From a virus, in the IMG/VR virus record IMGVR_UViG_3300028800_000039, positions 1 through 39,188 of that record: a DNA stretch of 39,188 bases; one strand, given 5' to 3'. The position numbers were made by a program, and so were the translations under genes. This document shows positions 7,358 to 14,211 of this stretch, in pieces. Within the stretch, counting starts at the first letter, position 1, and each line of letters begins with the position of its first letter. The notes under the pieces were generated by a model. It had not been told where the DNA came from and searched no databases. It saw only the letters and a list, made by a program, of their open reading frames with translations.

Positions 7358-7890
7358 TGTTAGATGCAACCACGCTTTTAGCACCACGCCCAACGGGCAC
7401 CACGCCACGCACACCGCTACGCCTAGGGCGGAGGCCAGCGGCCCGAGAGGAGCGGCGAGGTTAGTCGCCGATGTTCGAGGGTCGCCTGTTGCCGTAGCCC
7501 GCACACACCACGCTCAGGGCATAATATCAAGAGCCAACGCCCCACAGCATGCCCAAGAGCCAACAACATAATGCCCTCACTTGATATTATCAGGCAATGC
7601 GCATCGTTATTCACCCACACATGTCTCTCAGGGCAACAGTCATCAATATGCCCTGACGTATACTCCTCGACCAACAACTGGATCATCACGACTTAGACAC
7701 CCGTCTATTTCAACGTTTAAACAAATCATTTGCTTGTTTTTTGCCATAAATTCGATATAAAGATTGCTTTTTTCAAAAGATTTGCTTGACGGGGGTACCT
7801 TGCTTTTCCCTATCGAGATCTATCAAATATATAGTTAGCTAAAAAAAAATGCATATACTAAGCTAGCTCTAACACCAACCAGCAGTTTCC

Positions 7891-8436
7891 ATGGGGGGCA
7901 CCGTGCTACTATATGTTCTACTGTCACTCGGTCTATTAATTATCATCCTTCAGATCTTCTTTCTGATCGACCTTAACAGGCTAAGAGGAGAATTTCAGGA
8001 TGCGCAGCAGTCAATAGAGGTTTCTACGCAAACTGTGTCGGATACTAGCTCTCAGGATGCGCAGCAGAGGCAGCAGGACGAACAGCTACGCAACCCGCTC
8101 TGTCACTTGCGCCAGTATGCGCAGCAACCTCGATCAGAAGAGGGCGTAGCATTTGGCGAGGCTATGCGCTGTCGCTATGATTTAGATAACCAACCCTTAT
8201 CTGGAGTTTTAACCGACGAGGATTTATTAGAAACGCTAGTATGCGCAGCGAGCGATATCCAGGCCACAGTATGCGCAGCGGGTTGCGTAGCGCCAGAAGA
8301 GCCCTCTGACATGTTAACACTAGACTCAAAACTGACCTTCGGCAGGCACATCGGCAAGAGGGTTGGTGACACTCCCCTTTCGTATCAAAAGTTCCTAAAA
8401 GGCCAAGGATATTTACCCAAAAACAGGAGTAACTGA
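7891..8436 (+). CDS. Membrane-anchored protein with DUF3820-like C-terminus
   Basis: 181 aa. Residues 4-26 (VLLYVLLSLGLLIIILQIFF) form one transmembrane helix with almost no cytoplasmic lead. Residues ~33-140 are low-complexity and carry short repeats in frame: DAQQ twice, LRNPL, YAQQP and VCAA twice, encoded by the GTATGCGCAGC and GCTACGCAACC repeats. Residues 148-172 (LTFGRHIGKRVGDTPLSYQK) resemble the small FG-x-x-x-G-K/R..P..Y..FL motif of DUF3820-type domains. The stop overlaps the next start as TGATG. Its plan (N-terminal membrane helix, repeat linker, small domain) matches that of the SpeD encoded two genes on. Function unknown. Confidence 0.7.
   Translation: MGGTVLLYVLLSLGLLIIILQIFFLIDLNRLRGEFQDAQQSIEVSTQTVSDTSSQDAQQRQQDEQLRNPLCHLRQYAQQPRSEEGVAFGEAMRCRYDLDNQPLSGVLTDEDLLETLVCAASDIQATVCAAGCVAPEEPSDMLTLDSKLTFGRHIGKRVGDTPLSYQKFLKGQGYLPKNRSN
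7999..8291 (+). repeat. Cluster of short repeats inside the 7891-8436 gene
   Basis: GATGCGCAGC at 7999-8008 and 8056-8065; GTATGCGCAGC at 8115-8125, 8239-8249 and 8269-8279; GCTACGCAACCCGCT at 8085-8099; and its inverse GGTTGCGTAGC at 8281-8291. The copies keep the reading frame open but are read in more than one frame (DAQQ, YAQQ, VCAA). Confidence 0.85.
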
Positions 8437-9050
8437 TGATTCCCGACATTCCATCTGAGCTAACTAAACGAGACATGGTCAATCTGGAGCGCGGAATCAG
8501 GTTTCACCTCGATGTATACCCTCCCCGCATGCAATACAGCTCTTTCCAAACTCTATTCGTCCTACTCCACGTTAGAGGCATTCCCCTAAAAATAGATGCT
8601 GTCCCCGACCAGGGGTTTGTCTTTACCATTGGGCCACATCCGAGCATTAAAGACATTTCGACATGCGCTATTGTTAACGCAGGAAACAGCTATAACGACT
8701 TCTATACGATCGCTGTCCTACACCACACGATAGGCGACGAGAATAGATATCTAATCACCGTGCAAACTGGAGTTTTAACCATAGAGTTAGTTAGCAGAAT
8801 GCTTCTAGAATATATGGTTCCCGACCTAAATACCCGCGAAGACATGCTTGTGTCGCAACTGTACGAAGACCCAGGTGGAACGGATAACCCGATAGCAGGA
8901 TACCGACTGCCTTCCCTAGAAGACTACCTGAACCTTATGCTCTCTGAAGTCAAACATCAGTCATTAGCGACAATTAGTGCCTACTGGGCAAACACCCAAA
9001 GCATCATTGGCCCGATAGTAGAGTTTATTAAGAAGGGTAACGCAGATTAA
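8436..9050 (+). CDS. Hypothetical 204-aa protein coupled to speD before IS insertion
   Basis: The ATG overlaps the previous stop (TGATG). The product is a soluble alpha/beta protein beginning MIPDIPSELTKRDMVNLERG, with alternating hydrophobic strands (FQTLFVLLHVRGIPLKI, YLITVQTGVLTIELV) and a helical C-terminus. I do not recognise a family. Its stop codon TAA is part of the 8-bp target-site duplication of the IS1595 element. With the element removed, the stop would overlap the speD start as TAATG. The gene was therefore probably co-translated with speD, which makes it a candidate functional partner. Confidence 0.7.
   Translation: MIPDIPSELTKRDMVNLERGIRFHLDVYPPRMQYSSFQTLFVLLHVRGIPLKIDAVPDQGFVFTIGPHPSIKDISTCAIVNAGNSYNDFYTIAVLHHTIGDENRYLITVQTGVLTIELVSRMLLEYMVPDLNTREDMLVSQLYEDPGGTDNPIAGYRLPSLEDYLNLMLSEVKHQSLATISAYWANTQSIIGPIVEFIKKGNAD
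9043..9050 (+). repeat. Left target-site duplication CAGATTAA
   Basis: The 8 bp CAGATTAA precede the left end of the IS element and recur immediately after its right end (10707-10714). Eight bp is the duplication length expected for the IS1595 family. Confidence 0.9.
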
Positions 9051-9063
9051 GGCAATTGACCCC

Positions 9064-9092
9064 TTGACATAAGTTGTGATTAGAGATAAGAT
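9064..9092 (+). promoter_or_regulatory. Sigma70-like promoter inside the IS left end
   Basis: Perfect TTGACA at 9064-9069, a 17-nt spacer and TAAGAT at 9087-9092. It begins inside the terminal inverted repeat and points at the passenger gene at 9140, so the element carries its own promoter for its cargo. Confidence 0.6.
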
Positions 9093-9139
9093 TTGTCTAA
9101 GAAATTTGTGTTAAAAATCTTAGCAAAAGAGGTCTTGTC

Positions 9140-9712
9140 GTGTCGTCCAGAAATCACATTGGCTATTGGGGAAAAGCTGCATTTTTTGCGTGGCTGGAAA
9201 ATTATGGGTATGCAGGGGCAGGAGCTTTTTTAATGATTGTTCTTTCGTATTTAACAGATGCTGCAAAGCAATATGCGCCGTTTTCTTATGGCATTGTTGG
9301 GTTGTTGGTTTTTGTTTTAATTCGCATATGCCTAAAAATAACATCAACAAGAAAACAAACAAGCGAGGATACTTATGTTAAATATCAGGTGAACCAAGGA
9401 GGGATTAATTTGTGTGACAAATCAAATATATGGGGAGAGCCAAGCGTCCAAGTTAACATGGTGCAGAATTCTCCTGCTGATTTGATGGTTTCTTTGCATG
9501 TTAATGGTCAGCCTAAACAGGCGATATTTTTTGTTGTATTTGATGTCCCAATAGAAGATCGTTGTCTTTTGTTGTCAGTTATTCCAAAAGAGAGCACATT
9601 ATGCCCAGTTAAAACATGTTCGTCCATTAACTCTCGTGTAGCCAATATAGTTCTTACAAATATTCCTCCTGATTGCTCTTTCGAAATTTGGTTCACAAAA
9701 AAATCGCAATGA
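9140..9712 (+). CDS. IS passenger: two-helix membrane protein
   Basis: 190 aa from GTG 9140, with AGAGG upstream. Two membrane helices at about 24-39 (YAGAGAFLMIVLSYLT) and 48-66 (FSYGIVGLLVFVLIRICLKI) are followed by a soluble beta-rich C-terminal domain (~75-190). No family is recognised. It lies wholly inside the IS1595 element, is driven by a promoter in the element's left end, and is AT-rich compared with the phage genes, so it arrived with the transposon. Roles such as a toxin-like, immunity or sensor protein are open; nothing in the sequence decides among them. Confidence 0.7.
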   Translation: MSSRNHIGYWGKAAFFAWLENYGYAGAGAFLMIVLSYLTDAAKQYAPFSYGIVGLLVFVLIRICLKITSTRKQTSEDTYVKYQVNQGGINLCDKSNIWGEPSVQVNMVQNSPADLMVSLHVNGQPKQAIFFVVFDVPIEDRCLLLSVIPKESTLCPVKTCSSINSRVANIVLTNIPPDCSFEIWFTKKSQ

Positions 9713-9876
9713 ACGATCAGTGCAACAAACATCCAAAGGCTGACAAAGAAGTATTTAACAGAACACTCGAAGCTATGGTCAAAAACAAGCCAGTAGCTCC
9801 TCCCACATCTTCTCAGGGTGATGGCGACGATTGTAACGGTAAGCAAATTCCCCCGCATACTTTGCAAGGTGCTTAG
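9709..9876 (+). CDS. IS passenger: small coupled 55-aa protein
   Basis: Its ATG overlaps the stop of the membrane-protein gene (ATGA at 9709-9712), so it is translationally coupled. The product, starting MNDQCNKHPKADKEVFNRT, has a short amphipathic helix (KEVFNRTLEAMVKNKPV) followed by a proline- and polar-rich tail. Its 3' end lies antisense over the last ~100 bp of the transposase gene, so the tail's sequence is constrained by the other strand. Function unknown; it may be a partner of the upstream protein. Confidence 0.5.
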   Translation: MNDQCNKHPKADKEVFNRTLEAMVKNKPVAPPTSSQGDGDDCNGKQIPPHTLQGA

Positions 9877-10642
9877 ACGAGACATGGACGTGGGTTCCTC
9901 TGATCGATAGTTTAAGTCTAGCCCAAAATCCCTCTAACGCATTGACATGCACTCCATTAGTTGCATATTCCCCTTTGCTGTGATTGACAGTCTTGTGGGC
10001 ATATCCATGTTCGCTGATGGTCGAATAAGAGCGTAGTTCGTCGCTGTGGATTGTGGTTCCTTCTGCAATGGTTTCCTTGATGATTGGCAGTAGGCAGACT
10101 CTTCTCACGCTTGCTACCACACGAGTCACAATATCACCACCTTGCTCCAGCATGCCAAATAAGATGGTTTTTCCTTCTGCTCCACGACCTCTCTTGCCTT
10201 TCTTTTTCCCACCTTCGTATGTCTCATCAGCTTGCACAGGTTTGTCAGGAGTCCCTAATGTTGGATTGCCATCAACTTTTGCCATATATTTGCGAATCTG
10301 TTGTCCTATCCTCCATGCACATTTGTAGGTGACTCCCAATTGCCTCTTTAATTCCATTGCAGGCACCCCATGACGACTTGTTGAGAACAGATATATCGCA
10401 TAGAACCAGAGAGTTAGTTTCGTGCGAGAGTCTTGGAAAGGAGTGCCAGCGCAGGGAAAAACATGCCATCCACATCGCTGACAGGCATAGGAACGCTCTG
10501 CCCTTACGCGATAGAACTTAGTGTCCTGCTCGCATTTTGGGCATTTACAGTTAAACCCAAAACGAACACGCATGATGTGATCCAAGCATGCATCGTCAGT
10601 GGGGAATTGCTCAAGAAATTGCTGTATGGTAATATTCTTCAA
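9779..10642 (-). CDS. IS1595-family (ISXO2-like) transposase
   Basis: 287 aa, intact. The N-terminal zinc ribbon uses C34, C37, C54 and C57 (CPKCEQD..., CQRCGWHVFP). Residues 61-120 carry the family-typical AGTPFQDSRTKLTLWFYAIY segment. The DDE-type catalytic residues are D139 (VQADETYEGG), D201 (TTIHSDELRSY) and E237 (NALEGFWARLK). It probably starts at TTG 10642 with AGAGGTG just upstream. The enzyme moves DNA bounded by the terminal repeats at 9051 and 10706 and makes 8-bp duplications. All key residues are present, so the element may still be active. Confidence 0.95.
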   Translation of the reverse strand: MKNITIQQFLEQFPTDDACLDHIMRVRFGFNCKCPKCEQDTKFYRVRAERSYACQRCGWHVFPCAGTPFQDSRTKLTLWFYAIYLFSTSRHGVPAMELKRQLGVTYKCAWRIGQQIRKYMAKVDGNPTLGTPDKPVQADETYEGGKKKGKRGRGAEGKTILFGMLEQGGDIVTRVVASVRRVCLLPIIKETIAEGTTIHSDELRSYSTISEHGYAHKTVNHSKGEYATNGVHVNALEGFWARLKLSIRGTHVHVSSKHLAKYAGEFAYRYNRRHHPEKMWEELLACF

Positions 10643-10706
10643 AAGGCACCTCTTATTAACATATAGAATAACACATATGTTAACTTAGCGCAATGGGTCA
10701 ATCACC

Positions 10707-10714
10707 CAGATTAA
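10707..10714 (+). repeat. Right target-site duplication CAGATTAA
   Basis: Copy of 9043-9050. Its last A is the A of the ATG start codon of the SpeD-family gene, so the insertion reconstituted that start codon. Confidence 0.9.
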
Positions 10715-11271
10715 TGACAAAACAGTCATCGTTGTTATGGGACTTATGGCTTACCTATCTGCTGGTCTTCGGTTTTGCAGCCGTGATCATATTCCATGCT
10801 ATCATCCTGCAAACTGCTACGCTACCTGCTACGCTACCTGCTGCGGATCCTGCTGTGCATCCGGCGAATACCACTGCGAATACCTGCTGCTACGCATCCT
10901 GCGAGTGTCTCCCCAAAGGAGTTCATTTTCAGGCTGATTTAGGTGGGTGTGACGCTGACTTGTTGTCTGACAAGCCATTCCTTCATCGCTTATGTATAGA
11001 AGCTTCTACAGCAGCTGGGGCCACTGTTCTGGAAAGCCTATCTTACAAATTTGGGCCTGCCAGTGAAAATGCTGGAGTTTCAATCCTTGTGCTTTTAAGC
11101 GAGTCTCACTGTAGCATGCACACTTATCCTGAAGAGGGCGTAGCTTTTGTGGATTTTTTTGGATGCGGCCCTAATGTTCAGGTAGATCAATTTTTTGCTG
11201 TCATTCGACGATCCTTGTCTGCACGATCCGCTTCTATACACATCAGTATGCGCAGCGTCAACGAGAAGTAG
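10714..11271 (+). CDS. speD: Membrane-anchored S-adenosylmethionine decarboxylase-family protein
   Basis: 185 aa from ATG 10714; an in-frame ATG at 10693 lies inside the IS end and is not native. Residues 11-32 are one transmembrane helix. Residues 33-66 are a linker partly made of 12-bp repeats (TLPATLPAADPAVHP). Residues 69-178 form the prokaryotic class 1B AdoMetDC domain. The self-cleavage site is LSESH (E130/S131, giving the pyruvoyl group), with proton donor H136 in SMHTYPE and C151 in FFGCG. The S-H-C spacing (+5, +20) equals that of Thermotoga SpeD. The expected reaction is AdoMet to decarboxylated AdoMet for spermidine synthesis. No speE or other polyamine gene is present. Some SpeD relatives have changed substrate to ornithine or arginine, so the substrate is inference. 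Confidence 0.9.
   Translation: MTKQSSLLWDLWLTYLLVFGFAAVIIFHAIILQTATLPATLPAADPAVHPANTTANTCCYASCECLPKGVHFQADLGGCDADLLSDKPFLHRLCIEASTAAGATVLESLSYKFGPASENAGVSILVLLSESHCSMHTYPEEGVAFVDFFGCGPNVQVDQFFAVIRRSLSARSASIHISMRSVNEK
10814..10861 (+). repeat. Four 12-bp repeat units encoding the SpeD linker
   Basis: CTGCTACGCTAC twice (10814-10825, 10826-10837), CTGCTGCGGATC (10838-10849) and CTGCTGTGCATC (10850-10861). They encode TLPATLPAADPAVHP between the membrane helix and the enzyme domain. A related unit, CTGCTACGCATC, lies just downstream near 10890. Confidence 0.9.
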
Positions 11272-11328
11272 GCCGTTCAAACTGAGACACTACCCCTCTA
11301 CGAGGAGGATACCGATTAATCTAATAAC

Positions 11329-12624
11329 ATGTTACAATCAGGCATGTTTATACTTCCTGCCAACAATCGTCCCACAGCACTAACCTCCGCCTTGCAGGGG
11401 ATATCCCAGTCCTATCGTTTAATCAAGCAGGGTGCTCAGGAGCGATTACAGCAACAGCAACAGTCTAGGGTGGCTCAGCTTCTAAAAAACGATCCAGAGG
11501 CGTTCAGAGACCCCAGAAACATCATTGAAGCCGTTCGATCAGGGGCCATGTCAGAGAAGGTAGGTGTTTCCCTGCTAGAAAATCTATCTAAAGAACAGGC
11601 CGCTAATGCCCCCTATGTGCCCGCTAATAGCCCCGTTGGCACAGCACCACAGTATGCGCAGCATAACACACCAGGCTACGACACCACACACTCCTACGAA
11701 GCTCGACCCAACGCAGACAGCTATAATCAGACAGGCAATGGCCCAACTAGCCCCCGTGATAGCATGGCAGCCAGACAGGGCACAGAGGTTTCCACCAAAA
11801 TGCCTATACAAGGCAACCCACTTGACCAATCAGAGAGCCAACCATCCCCCGAAGGACTACCCAACAGCGGTGCCATCTTCGAGCCCAAACTAGAGTTTAA
11901 ACCAGCACCAACAGTCGAAGACCTTCGAAGGAGCCGTGTCTCTAAAGTTCAGCACGAAATCAACGAAACGGCTCGAAAAGAGCATAACGAACGCGTCAAA
12001 CAACAAAAAGACCTTGAGCGTCACTACGAAACAGAAAACGCTCCCGTTCGTCAACAAGCGGCCAAGGCAATCGAAGACGGACAGAAGACATTAGCAGCAG
12101 GATTGCGACTACAAAAGATAAACGAGAAAGGCAACATCAAAGGAAAGCTCAACGCCCCTCTAAACGCAATTGCTGAGCACTTCAATATGGATGCCACAAC
12201 GTTCCTCAATGCTGACGAGCAGGAGTTCCAAAAAGAGATATCCAACCTTCTGCCCACATACCTCAGAAACAGCTACGCAGGCCGCATTCTTCTTGCAGAA
12301 GTCAACGAGCAGCGTAAAGGGCTAGTCCAGAACGTCAACAGCGCAGATGCCCGCAAAAGGCTTATTCAGTCAATTGTAGACCTCGGACGAAATGCCATCG
12401 AAGCTGGCCATGACTATGATCGCCTCGTCAAAAAATATGGCCGTGGTGACCCGTTGCTCGTCGAGCACATGATTCAAGCTTCCGAAGAGAGATTCCTCAA
12501 GCAAAACGGAAACAAGACGATTCATGTTCAGGGCTTCGACGGGGAAGAGCATTCCGTCAAGTATAAAGACCTAAAAGAGTTCGAGAGGGATCAGCTAGAA
12601 CTTCAACAGCTACTTTCTCAATGA
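11329..12624 (+). CDS. Probable internal virion or ejection protein
   Basis: 431 aa, or 426 if Met 6 is the start; an AGGAGG lies ~22 nt before the first ATG. The N-terminal ~60 residues are helical (SALQGISQSYRLIKQG). Residues ~90-190 are a disordered P/Q/N/S-rich linker that contains a GTATGCGCAGC copy (QYAQH, 11652-11662). Residues ~195-430 are strongly helical with long charged segments (ETARKEHNERVKQQKDLERH). A large helical, Q-rich protein coupled by ATGA to another such gene, between accessory genes and terminase, fits the DNA-ejection proteins of short-tailed phages. No enzymatic motif is visible. Confidence 0.5.
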   Translation: MLQSGMFILPANNRPTALTSALQGISQSYRLIKQGAQERLQQQQQSRVAQLLKNDPEAFRDPRNIIEAVRSGAMSEKVGVSLLENLSKEQAANAPYVPANSPVGTAPQYAQHNTPGYDTTHSYEARPNADSYNQTGNGPTSPRDSMAARQGTEVSTKMPIQGNPLDQSESQPSPEGLPNSGAIFEPKLEFKPAPTVEDLRRSRVSKVQHEINETARKEHNERVKQQKDLERHYETENAPVRQQAAKAIEDGQKTLAAGLRLQKINEKGNIKGKLNAPLNAIAEHFNMDATTFLNADEQEFQKEISNLLPTYLRNSYAGRILLAEVNEQRKGLVQNVNSADARKRLIQSIVDLGRNAIEAGHDYDRLVKKYGRGDPLLVEHMIQASEERFLKQNGNKTIHVQGFDGEEHSVKYKDLKEFERDQLELQQLLSQ

Positions 12625-14087
12625 GCGCGACCCGACAATACACCCCTGAACAGCTACAAAAGATCCAAGCCTTTAACGAAAAGTGGGGTAACAAATCCGC
12701 TACGCACACCGCTGCTACGCTATCTACGCAACCCGTTGGCACAGCCGCTACACCCGAAGAACAACCGCTACGCAACCCGTTGGCACAGCCGCTACGCAAC
12801 CCGCTTGACGAGCAGGCCGAAGTTCCAGAAGATGCCGAAATATCTCTCGACCCCCGAATCAAAGAACTTAGAGATAAATGGGCTAAGCACAAGACTACTG
12901 TCGATCGCAACTCAGCCACGCAATCCACAGAAAAAGGTGTTCTAGGCCACGCAAAAGATATCGCTACAGGATTTAGCAAAGGCGCGCATCGTGGGCTCAC
13001 ATATCTTGCTGGGGAAACAGCCGAACTTGGCTCCGCACACCTAGAAGAAGAAGAGCCCGAAGACAAGTTCCTCACAAAATTCGCAAAAACAGGCAAAGTC
13101 CCCGATCAAGACAAGTACGACCAGACAAAACTATCAACAAAAGAGCACCAAAAGAACATAGAGAATGCCATTGCCCCCGACTACTTCAACACTCGAGCAG
13201 AAGGGTATGGTGGTTACTTAGAGAATTATATAGAAAAAGCGATCCCTAATGCTGCAAAAAGAGCCGTATTCTCTGGCTTCAACCCTTACGTAATAGGCAC
13301 AGGACTCGTTGCTGACGCTGTAGATCAGGCTGGCTATCCTAAGATTGCTCTGGGAATAGACCTAGCAGGCCCCTCGGGATTCAAGGCAGCTACTAACAAG
13401 GCCTATGCTCTGGCCAAAGCCGCACGTCCTGCTGGAAAAGTAGTTAAAACAAGATCTTTACTAGAGCCCCTTGGAAAAGCCCTCGAAGACTCCTCAAACC
13501 TAAACAGTCGCGCTGCCTCTAAATTTCTTAAGGGGGAATTGCATCACAAGGCCGCTCTACTAACAAAAAAACAATCGCATTCTATAGAAGACGTCTTAGA
13601 CTTTTCCAAAGACATCAGCAAACTTGCCAACAAGGTCAAGACGATGTCAGGATTCTCAAAAGACGAAATAAACTCCATAAATAAAATCCTATTTGACCTT
13701 AGTCCTGGCCTCAAAGAAGCTGCCTATGCCGTTCCAGGAGCCCAGAAGTTCGCAGAATTAAACCGAGCTGCCGATCACGCCGCATCCGTAGTGTTTAATA
13801 ATCCTGGCATCACCAATCGACTAGCAAAGCATCTCAAGGAAAAACCATGGTGGGGTCTTGCTGCAGGACTAGGCATCATCCCAGGAGCATCGAAAGGAAT
13901 AGTCCCTGCCGCCGCTACTGCTGGAGCGATATCACTCAAAGACCTTGCTGGCCGAGTCATTAAAGACCCTATCCTTAGAAACCACTACTTCAGGGCAAAG
14001 TCAGCAGCAGCTCTCGAACTCTTTGACATCGTTGATGAAGAACTAAAGTATATAGACGACCATGTTGATAAAGAAAGCGATACTTAA
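12621..14087 (+). CDS. Probable internal virion/DNA-transfer protein
   Basis: 488 aa. The ATG overlaps the previous stop (ATGA). Residues ~25-70 are a repeat-built insert (QPLRNPLAQPLRNPLDE) encoded by tandem 12-bp units at about 12703-12810. The middle is helical and charged. Residues ~195-280 and 395-450 include glycine- and alanine-rich amphipathic or hydrophobic stretches (GFNPYVIGTGLVADAV; WWGLAAGLGIIPGASKG) that could insert into membranes. Pairing with the preceding gene suggests proteins ejected with the genome, by analogy with P22 gp16/gp20. No peptidoglycan hydrolase motif is seen. Confidence 0.5.
   Translation: MSATRQYTPEQLQKIQAFNEKWGNKSATHTAATLSTQPVGTAATPEEQPLRNPLAQPLRNPLDEQAEVPEDAEISLDPRIKELRDKWAKHKTTVDRNSATQSTEKGVLGHAKDIATGFSKGAHRGLTYLAGETAELGSAHLEEEEPEDKFLTKFAKTGKVPDQDKYDQTKLSTKEHQKNIENAIAPDYFNTRAEGYGGYLENYIEKAIPNAAKRAVFSGFNPYVIGTGLVADAVDQAGYPKIALGIDLAGPSGFKAATNKAYALAKAARPAGKVVKTRSLLEPLGKALEDSSNLNSRAASKFLKGELHHKAALLTKKQSHSIEDVLDFSKDISKLANKVKTMSGFSKDEINSINKILFDLSPGLKEAAYAVPGAQKFAELNRAADHAASVVFNNPGITNRLAKHLKEKPWWGLAAGLGIIPGASKGIVPAAATAGAISLKDLAGRVIKDPILRNHYFRAKSAAALELFDIVDEELKYIDDHVDKESDT
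12703..12810 (+). repeat. Array of 12-bp repeat units (GCTACGCAACC type)
   Basis: CCGCTACGCAAC, CCGTTGGCACAG and variants alternate. A 28-bp block at 12724-12751 recurs exactly at 12768-12795. In frame they encode PLRNPLAQPLRNPL. The same GCTACGCAACCCGCT word lies at 8085-8099. Confidence 0.88.
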
Positions 14088-14211
14088 CATTCTAATAGCC
14101 TACCTATACTACAATTCCCCAGAATCTAACAACTGTGTACACTTCAGAATAGACGCATACATTAGAGAAAACAAAACACTGTGGATATACGAAATAGGCT
14201 ATGACTTTTAA
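14062..14211 (+). CDS. Hypothetical 49-aa protein
   Basis: Begins inside the last 26 nt of the 12621-14087 gene in another frame. The product, starting MLIKKAILNILIAYLYYNS, has a short hydrophobic N-terminal helix and a polar C-terminal half ending KTLWIYEIGYDF. It could be a small membrane-associated protein. It overlaps the next small gene by 11 nt, which is typical of coupled phage micro-genes. Family not recognised. Confidence 0.45.
   Translation: MLIKKAILNILIAYLYYNSPESNNCVHFRIDAYIRENKTLWIYEIGYDF

Larger units (their letters stand above)
7189..7890. other. 700-bp intergenic region, repeat-rich and structured
   Basis: No convincing gene is seen; open frames here are low-complexity or overlap repeats. 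It holds a tandem 12-bp repeat (7310-7357), a GC-rich patch around 7380-7520, a stem formed by ATAATATCAAG (7521-7531) and CTTGATATTAT (7580-7590), a second stem CAGGGCA (7629-7635) / TGCCCTG (7649-7655), and four TTGCTT words at 7730, 7764, 7782 and 7800. The divergent flanking operons need promoters here. An origin or a regulatory RNA is possible but unproven. Confidence 0.55.
9051..10706. mobile_element. IS1595-family transposon with passenger genes (1656 bp)
   Basis: The ends form an imperfect terminal inverted repeat: GGCAATTGACCCCTTG at the left, and GGTGATTGACCCATTG reading in from the right, sharing ATTGACCC, TTG and a TAAGTT block a few bases further in. CAGATTAA is duplicated on both sides. 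Inside are a leftward ISXO2/IS1595-type transposase (9779-10642) and a rightward two-gene passenger unit (9140-9876). Passenger genes are known in several IS1595 subgroups. The element splits two genes that previously overlapped at TAATG, yet leaves both coding sequences complete. Confidence 0.92.

Noticed and set aside
7400-7520. Possible tRNA or tRNA-like gene in the GC-rich patch
   Set aside because: GTTCGA occurs but no acceptor stem, D-arm or anticodon arm can be drawn around it.
7236-7571. 111-codon open frame on the plus strand
   Set aside because: It is built of the 12-bp tandem repeat (MTSV repeats) and a GC-rich, R/H/A-rich stretch, has no good ribosome site, and matches no protein pattern.
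7423-7689. 88-codon open frame on the minus strand
   Set aside because: It overlaps the two stem structures and the GC-rich patch; no ribosome site or family likeness.
10693-10713. In-frame upstream ATG for the SpeD-family gene
   Set aside because: This ATG and the codons before 10707 lie inside the IS right inverted repeat; the native start is the ATG at 10714 restored by the target-site duplication.
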